Shown here: positions 8,223 through 11,996 of the stretch, one piece after another
Layout of the letters: the number at the start of each line of letters is the position of its first letter
Position numbering within the stretch: the first letter of the stretch is position 1
Assembly (NCBI GenBank): GCA_003542955.1
Contig: DPJP01000410.1
Location: 14,371 to 26,366, forward strand
Origin: Armatimonadota bacterium
GTDB lineage: Bacteria; Armatimonadota; Zipacnadia; Zipacnadales; UBA11051
Reading direction: 5' to 3'
DNA length: 11,996 bases
Notes under the pieces: model-generated
Database searches by the model: none
What the model was told of the DNA's origin: nothing
What the model saw: the letters and a program-made list of their open reading frames with translations, nothing else
Program-made: the position numbers and the translations under genes

Positions 8223-9155
8223 CTATGAGCCCTTCTCGCCTTGTCCGAGTTGTTCCGCGGTGGCCCTGAAGGCATCGCCGATGGCCGCCATGCTGCCGAG
8301 TGCTCCCATCGCCTCGAGCGGCAGGAACACCTTCGACGCCTTGCCGTCGGCGATCCGCGTCAACGCCTCGAGGTACTTGATCGCCAACAGGTCGGGCGTC
8401 GGGCGGCCGTCGTGGATCGCGTTGTAGACGGTCGCGATAGCCTGTCCTTCACCCTCGGCGACGGTGAGCTGCCGGTAGCGCTCGGCGTTGGCGACGGTCT
8501 TGATCGCCTCCGCCTCGCCCTCTGCCACATTGATGCGCGCCTGCCGGTCACCCTCCGCCTTGAGGATCGCCGACTGCTTGGTTCCCTCCGCCTCGAGAAT
8601 TGCCGCACGCTTGAGGCGCTCGGCCTTCATCTGCTGGCTCATCGCCTGGGTGATGTCGGCCGGCGGCTCGACCGTCTGCAACTCGACGCGCGTGACGCGC
8701 ACGCCCCACTTGTCGGTCGCGTCGTCGAGGATCTGCCTGAGCTGCGCGTTGACGATCTCGCGAGAGGTCAGGACCTCATCAAGCTCCATGTCGCCGATCA
8801 CATTGCGCAGGTTCGTCTGGGCGAGCTTGACCGCCGCGAAACGGAAGTCCTGCACATTGTAGAGGTTGCGGAAGGGGTCGGTGATCTCGAAGTAGACGAT
8901 CGCGTCGACGCGCACGAGCGCGTTGTCCGACGTGATGACCTCCTGCGGTATCACGTCAAGAACCGTCTCGCGCATGTCGACCTTCCTCAGCGCCTGGACG
9001 AACGGGAAGACGAAGACAAGGCCCGGGTTCAGCGTCCGCGAGTACTTGCCGAACGTCTCGACCACCCCGCGCTCATGCTGCTGAACGACGTAGATGGACT
9101 TGAAGACGATAATCAGCGCCAGGAACGCCGCGACCCAGTAGACAAATGTTGGCAT
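8223..9155 (-). CDS. SPFH/Band 7 membrane protein (stomatin-like, paraslipin/QmcA type)
   Basis: The product is 310 residues, a usual length for this family. One N-terminal membrane segment spans about residues 4-24. The SPFH domain follows: QQHERGVVETFGKY (25-38), NPGLVFVFPFVQ (43-54), VDMRETVLDVIPQEVITSDN (59-78), LRNVIGDMELDEVLTSR (116-132) and WGVRVTRVELQTVEPP (150-165), all hallmarks of stomatins. From about 171 to 245 there is a coiled coil with an 11-residue repeat: AEG at 189, 200, 211 and 233, with a degenerate copy at 222. The C-terminal part (LLAIKYLEAL, KVFLPLEAMGALGSM) matches the paraslipin tail. Such proteins oligomerise into membrane-bound rings or scaffolds that organise microdomains and influence membrane proteases. 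The gene lies 64 bp behind the short SPFH gene and close to NfeD, its usual partner. A good AAGGAG site lies 10 bases before the start. Confidence 0.93.
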   Translation of the reverse strand: MPTFVYWVAAFLALIIVFKSIYVVQQHERGVVETFGKYSRTLNPGLVFVFPFVQALRKVDMRETVLDVIPQEVITSDNALVRVDAIVYFEITDPFRNLYNVQDFRFAAVKLAQTNLRNVIGDMELDEVLTSREIVNAQLRQILDDATDKWGVRVTRVELQTVEPPADITQAMSQQMKAERLKRAAILEAEGTKQSAILKAEGDRQARINVAEGEAEAIKTVANAERYRQLTVAEGEGQAIATVYNAIHDGRPTPDLLAIKYLEALTRIADGKASKVFLPLEAMGALGSMAAIGDAFRATAEQLGQGEKGS

Positions 9156-9165
9156 TGTGCGTCAT

Positions 9166-9171
9166 CTCCTT
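9166..9171 (-). promoter_or_regulatory. Ribosome binding site AAGGAG for the full-length SPFH gene
   Basis: The coding strand carries AAGGAG 10 bases before the ATG at 9155. It lies in the 64-bp gap after the short SPFH gene and supports independent translation of the second SPFH protein. Confidence 0.75.
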
Positions 9172-9219
9172 GTCGAGCATCTGATGGCCGATGCAGCCTG
9201 AGCGAACCTGGTCGGGCCG

Positions 9220-9765
9220 CTACTGCCCCGCCCATTCCGCCTCAGGCGCCGGCTCTGCGTACAGGTCCAGCCGCACAACCTCCAGCCCCCACCTGTCCAC
9301 CGCCTCGCCCAGGGTGCTCTTCAACTCCGCCGCCACCTCTTCCTGCCGTACCGCCAACTCCGCGAGCGGCACCTCCGCGATCCGCTCCCGCGCCGTCCGC
9401 TCGACCAGCTTCGTCACCGCAAGCTCGATCACGGACTTGCTGTAGGCGTTGTCGCGTGGCCCTGAGAGGTTCGCTGCGTACTGCACGGCGTCGGCAACCT
9501 GGTATGTCGTGAACACCGATGCGCGCACCTGGGACCCATCGGCGGTGACGGCGGCCTCGAGTTCGCAGCCCGCGTTGCGAGGTGCCGCGTCAACGCGCCT
9601 GATAGTCTGCACAAGGGGGAAGAGCAGCACGATTCCCGGCCCCGTCGTACGGCTGTATCGGCCCAGCGTGTAGACGACACCGCGCTCGTTCATGTTGACG
9701 GAGTGAAGCGACGCCAACAGCAACAGGGCGGCGAGGCCAACGATGCCGAGGGCCCAGATGATCAT
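9220..9765 (-). CDS. Short SPFH/Band 7 protein without a C-terminal coiled coil
   Basis: The product is 181 residues. The ATG at 9765 starts MIIWALG, giving a membrane segment at about residues 3-20; an upstream in-frame extension is Arg/Pro-rich and unlikely to be translated. The SPFH domain is recognisable: NERGVVYTLGRYSRTTGPGI (26-45), LLFPLVQTIRRVD (47-59), VTADGSQVRASVFTTYQV (73-90), VERTARERIAEVPLAEL (121-137) and WGLEVVRLDLYAEP (159-172). The protein stops where a typical family member would enter its long AEG-repeat coiled coil, so it is roughly 60% of normal length. The stop is clean, and the 54 bp after it encode no coil remnant in any frame. It may assemble with the full-length SPFH protein encoded just downstream or with NfeD, or it may be a natural short paralogue. 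It starts 57 bp behind nfeD. The ribosome binding site is weak. Confidence 0.88.
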   Translation of the reverse strand: MIIWALGIVGLAALLLLASLHSVNMNERGVVYTLGRYSRTTGPGIVLLFPLVQTIRRVDAAPRNAGCELEAAVTADGSQVRASVFTTYQVADAVQYAANLSGPRDNAYSKSVIELAVTKLVERTARERIAEVPLAELAVRQEEVAAELKSTLGEAVDRWGLEVVRLDLYAEPAPEAEWAGQ

Positions 9766-9822
9766 CTCAGTCCCTGCGCCCCGCCGACGTTGTGGCCTGC
9801 ATGCGGCGGCCGGGGGCGACAC

Positions 9823-10275
9823 TCAGCTCTGCGGGCAACACTCGGGCGCCTCGTCGGGCTTCACGATCAGTGTCGTGCCCTCGACCGCCAGCACCCGCAC
9901 ATACTCGCTGGCCCCGATCATCACACCACAGCTTCGCGCGCGCCATTCGTCGGAGCCAACACGCACACGCCCCGTGTTCTGCTCGTTGTCGACCGGCTGC
10001 AGCACCACGCCGCTCGCCCCGATCAGCGCGTCGACGTTGGATGCCACCGTGGCCCTGCCGTGGATCGAACGCGCCAGTGGCCGCGTCGCCAGCAACAGCA
10101 CTACCGCCGAAATGCAGAAGACGACCCACGGAACCCATGCGGCGGGGTAGATGAACACCGCCGCGGCCGCCAGGAAGGCCGCGATCGCCACCCACATCAG
10201 GAAGAAGGTCATTGTGAACAACTCGACGATGAGCAGTCCCAGCCCCACCACGATCCAGATCAGGGCCGCTGACAT
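9823..10275 (-). CDS. Short NfeD-like membrane protein with OB-fold domain
   Basis: The product is 150 residues, matching the short NfeD class that lacks the ClpP-like serine protease domain. Membrane segments lie at about residues 5-22, 24-42 and 47-63, starting IWIVVGLGLLIVELFTMTF, which is typical of the family. The C-terminal part, about 81-140, is the NfeD OB-fold, with LIGASGVVLQPVD (84-96), GRVRVGSDEWRARS (102-115) and VRVLAVEGTTLIVKP (126-140). NfeD proteins act with SPFH/stomatin partners, and this gene directly precedes two of them, so a shared membrane complex is likely. It probably heads the five-gene run: a 177-bp gap separates it from nikR. A GGGAG site (10285-10289) lies 9 bases upstream of the ATG at 10275. 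Two adjacent cysteines close to the C terminus (146-147) are unusual for the family. Confidence 0.9.
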   Translation of the reverse strand: MSAALIWIVVGLGLLIVELFTMTFFLMWVAIAAFLAAAAVFIYPAAWVPWVVFCISAVVLLLATRPLARSIHGRATVASNVDALIGASGVVLQPVDNEQNTGRVRVGSDEWRARSCGVMIGASEYVRVLAVEGTTLIVKPDEAPECCPQS

Positions 10276-10284
10276 GACGGCTCT

Positions 10285-10289
10285 CTCCC
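10285..10289 (-). promoter_or_regulatory. Ribosome binding site GGGAG for the NfeD-like gene
   Basis: The coding strand reads AAGGGAGAG, with GGGAG 9 bases before the ATG at 10275. It confirms the start that places the first hydrophobic segment at residue 5. Confidence 0.7.
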
Positions 10290-10394
10290 TTCACACGGCG
10301 CATAGAGTCCGCTGTACCATCCAAGCTGGCGACGACCACCGGCCTGCGGGAGGATAGCCCCCGCGCCGCCAGAGCCTGCGCCCATTCACTATTA

Positions 10395-10423
10395 GCTGTA
10401 TTCCCGTCAGATTCCTGCTACAA
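10395..10423 (-). promoter_or_regulatory. Weak candidate promoter for the nfeD-SPFH run
   Basis: On the - strand, TTGTAG (10418-10423) and TACAGC (10395-10400) are separated by 17 bases. TAATAG (10389-10394) follows directly as an alternative -10. The surrounding segment is visibly more AT-rich than the rest of the window and lies in the only sizeable gap upstream of nfeD. Consensus matches are poor, so the position is better supported than the exact boxes. Confidence 0.25.
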
Positions 10424-10430
10424 ACCGAAT

Positions 10431-10449
10431 TCGGCGACAACTGCGCCGA
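10431..10449 (-). terminator. Candidate hairpin terminator just after nikR
   Basis: TCGGCG (10431-10436) and CGCCGA (10444-10449) form a perfect 6-bp GC-rich stem with a 7-base loop, beginning 3 bases after the nikR stop codon. On the - strand the stem is followed by ATTCGGTTTG, which is not a proper T-run. An overlapping 10-bp palindrome, CCGAATTCGG, lies at 10425-10434. It could be a weak terminator or a protein-binding site. Confidence 0.35.
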
Positions 10450-10452
10450 TTC

Positions 10453-10935
10453 TCATTCCCCATGGTGATGGCCGTGACCGTGCTCGTGCTCGTGATCATG
10501 CGCGTGCTGCGCCCCGGCCAGTGGTGCAATCGCGGTGCAGGTCAACTGCCCGTGCTTGACACCACGCACGCTGATGAGCTGGTCCGCAAGCCGCCGCACG
10601 GCCTCCGCTTCGCCCTCCACCACCATCACCTCGACGCAGTTGTCCTGGTCCAGATGCACGTGTGTGGTGCACCGGATGCTTGCCAGATGCGAATGCTGCA
10701 GCTCCACCAGCTTCGACTCGAGCCCACGGGTGTGATGGTCGTAGACGATCATGATCGATCCGAGCACCTGGCCGGCAGGATCGTCCCACTCCCGCCGCAC
10801 CAGGTGATCCCGCACGATGTCGCGGATCGCCTCGGAGCGGTTCGCGTAGCCCTGCGCTGCGATGACCTCGTCGAACTGCGCGAGCAGGTCATCCGGCATC
10901 GAAATGCCGAAACGCTGAATGGTGCTCACGGACAT
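10453..10935 (-). CDS. nikR: Nickel-responsive regulator NikR with a His-rich C-terminal tail
   Basis: The product is 160 residues. Residues 5-45 form a ribbon-helix-helix DNA-binding domain (IQRFGISMPDDLLAQFDEVI, then GYANRSEAIRDIVRDHL). Residues 58-137 form the ACT-like nickel-binding and tetramerisation domain, including GSIMIVYDHH. All four high-affinity nickel ligands are present: H81, H92, H94 and C100, with exactly the spacing of E. coli H76, H87, H89 and C95. The family normally represses nickel uptake or other metal genes when Ni(II) is bound. The odd part is the tail: residues 142-160 contain nine histidines in an alternating His-Asp/Glu/Gly pattern, which E. coli NikR lacks, and could bind further metal. 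The gene starts 28 bp behind the ArsB/NhaD-type permease and is probably co-transcribed with it. No nickel ABC or NiCoT transporter is in view, and I found no GTATGA-N16-TCATAC operator. Confidence 0.93.
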   Translation of the reverse strand: MSVSTIQRFGISMPDDLLAQFDEVIAAQGYANRSEAIRDIVRDHLVRREWDDPAGQVLGSIMIVYDHHTRGLESKLVELQHSHLASIRCTTHVHLDQDNCVEVMVVEGEAEAVRRLADQLISVRGVKHGQLTCTAIAPLAGAQHAHDHEHEHGHGHHHGE

Positions 10936-10963
10936 CTCACCGCCTTCGGTGACCGTCCACCTG

Positions 10964-11996
10964 CTACCGCAGGAAGACCAGCCACAGCCAGATGCTCGAG
11001 ATAACGAGTGAGCCGACGGCCACCGGCAGACCGTACTTGAAGAAGCGTATGAAGCTGATCGGGTGCGAACTGCTCTCCGCAATGCCGACAACAACCACAT
11101 TCGCAGCCGAGCCTATGGTGGTCAGATTCCCGCCCAGACACGCTCCCAGCGAAAGCGCCCACCACAGCGGCATGATGTCGGGCGCATGGTAGACCTCGGC
11201 CAGCCCGAGCGAGCCCGCATCGGGGTGCAAACCGACCGCGATCGACTGGATGAGTGGCGTCATCATCGCCGTGAAGGCAATGTTGTTGATCACGCTGCAT
11301 GAAAGGCCCGACACCCATAGCATCAGCATCGTCATCGCCAGCACATTGCCTTGCGTGACATCTGTCAGCCATTGCCCCATGATCGCCAGAATGCCGGCCT
11401 GCTGCAGCGCGCCGATCATCACGAAGAGACCGATGAAGAAGAAGATGGTCGACCACTCGACCTCCTTCAGCGCCTCCTCCGGGCTCTCGCTGTGCAACAG
11501 CAGCAGCAGTGCCGCCCCGCCCAGGGCAATCGTCGCAGGCTCGAACCCAAGGCTCCCATGCAGTACGTAACCCACCAGCGTCAGCCCGAACACGAAGATG
11601 CACCGGCCAAGCAGCTTCGCGTCGGTGATGGCGGCGTTCTCATCGAAGGCAAGGATGCGTTGACGCACGGCGTCAGTCACGTCCAGGCGACGACGGAACA
11701 GGAGCCAGAAGCCGAGCAGCAGCGCGCCCAGACATACCAGCGCCGGCAGCGCGTCATACTTGATGAAGTCCATAAATGAGAACTGCCCGGCCGACCCGAT
11801 GATGATGTTCGGCGGGTCGCCGATCAGAGTTGCCGTGCCGCCGATGTTGGATGCGCAGATCAGTGCAATCAGCGCGGGCACCGGATCCCGCTCCAGTCGC
11901 TCGAAGATCAGGATCGCCACCGGCGCGATGATGACAACCGTCGTCACATTGTCCAGGAAGGCCGAGAGCGCCGCGGTGACCACACACAGCAGCAGA
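10964..11996 (-). CDS. ArsB/NhaD-family (SLC13/IT superfamily) permease, 5' end outside the window
   Basis: The 343 C-terminal residues of a multi-spanning inner-membrane transporter are present; the frame stays open to the window edge. I estimate 80-90 N-terminal residues are missing from a family length near 430. Diagnostic stretches are SAFLDNVTTVVIIAP, then ASNIGGTATLIGDPPNIIIGS, the substrate/ion-binding hairpin of the ArsB/NhaD/P-protein group. The second inverted half repeats the pattern: SCSVINNIAFTAMMTPLI and LGACLGGNLTTIGSAANVV. A cytoplasmic linker (RRRLDVTDAVRQRI and following) joins the halves, and about eight hydrophobic segments are visible. Members exchange Na+ for H+, export arsenite, or carry other anions; the sequence alone does not decide, and there is no ArsA or ArsR neighbour here to argue for arsenite. 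nikR follows after 28 bp, which hints at metal-linked expression. Confidence 0.9.
   Translation of the reverse strand, partial: LLLCVVTAALSAFLDNVTTVVIIAPVAILIFERLERDPVPALIALICASNIGGTATLIGDPPNIIIGSAGQFSFMDFIKYDALPALVCLGALLLGFWLLFRRRLDVTDAVRQRILAFDENAAITDAKLLGRCIFVFGLTLVGYVLHGSLGFEPATIALGGAALLLLLHSESPEEALKEVEWSTIFFFIGLFVMIGALQQAGILAIMGQWLTDVTQGNVLAMTMLMLWVSGLSCSVINNIAFTAMMTPLIQSIAVGLHPDAGSLGLAEVYHAPDIMPLWWALSLGACLGGNLTTIGSAANVVVVGIAESSSHPISFIRFFKYGLPVAVGSLVISSIWLWLVFLR

Noticed and set aside
9156..9219. Possible frameshifted remainder of a coiled coil after the short SPFH gene
   Set aside because: I translated the gap in all three frames and found no AEG or QMxAER-like residues, so there is no visible relic of a broken coil.
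8241..9512. 423-codon open frame on the + strand across both SPFH genes
   Set aside because: It is antisense to two unmistakable SPFH proteins and spans the gap between them without any domain of its own.
10276..10452. E. coli-type NikR operator (GTATGA-N16-TCATAC) in the nikR-nfeD gap
   Set aside because: No pair of matching half-sites was found here; any operator may lie upstream of the permease outside the window.
10457..10506. Repetitive GTG/ATG-rich DNA resembling a tandem repeat
   Set aside because: It is the His codon run of the NikR tail, not an independent repeat or CRISPR-like array.

Overview
This is a GC-rich bacterial chromosome segment with tightly packed genes, good Shine-Dalgarno sites and Sec signal peptides. 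There is no rRNA, tRNA, CRISPR array, IS element or phage gene. The gene mix is two very large secreted glycoside-hydrolase-like proteins, a 'quinate 5-dehydrogenase'-type protein, an SPFH/NfeD membrane module, NikR and an ArsB/NhaD permease. It resembles genomes of uncultured, environmental, polysaccharide-degrading lineages such as Armatimonadota or Planctomycetota. That placement is an impression from gene content and protein style, not a measurement.

Layout. Bases 1-222 are a leader region with no supported gene. A 1298-residue secreted multidomain protein (223-4119, + strand) carries three carbohydrate-binding-like modules, then a TIM-barrel-like region. It converges on a 982-residue secreted protein (4216-7164, - strand) that also looks like a TIM-barrel glycosidase with flanking beta-sandwich domains. 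Everything further right is on the - strand. In transcription order it is: the 3' part of an ArsB/NhaD-type permease (10964 to window end), nikR (10453-10935, 28 bp behind the permease), then a 177-bp gap with a candidate terminator and promoter. After the gap come a short NfeD (9823-10275), a short SPFH protein lacking its coiled coil (9220-9765), a full-length SPFH/stomatin-like protein (8223-9155), the quinate-dehydrogenase-like gene (7247-8185) and the 982-residue glycosidase-like gene. Gaps within this last five-gene run are 37-82 bp, so co-transcription is plausible.

How the parts may work together. The two large exported proteins probably act on polysaccharide or glycoconjugate outside the cytoplasm. 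NfeD plus SPFH proteins form a membrane-microdomain or protein quality-control module. NikR, with a full set of nickel ligands and an unusual His-rich tail, probably senses Ni(II) and may control the permease it follows. I did not find a clear-cut new defence or mobile system. The most distinctive points are the His-tailed NikR paired with a non-canonical permease, the full-length plus coil-less SPFH pair beside NfeD, and the two poorly characterised giant secreted proteins.
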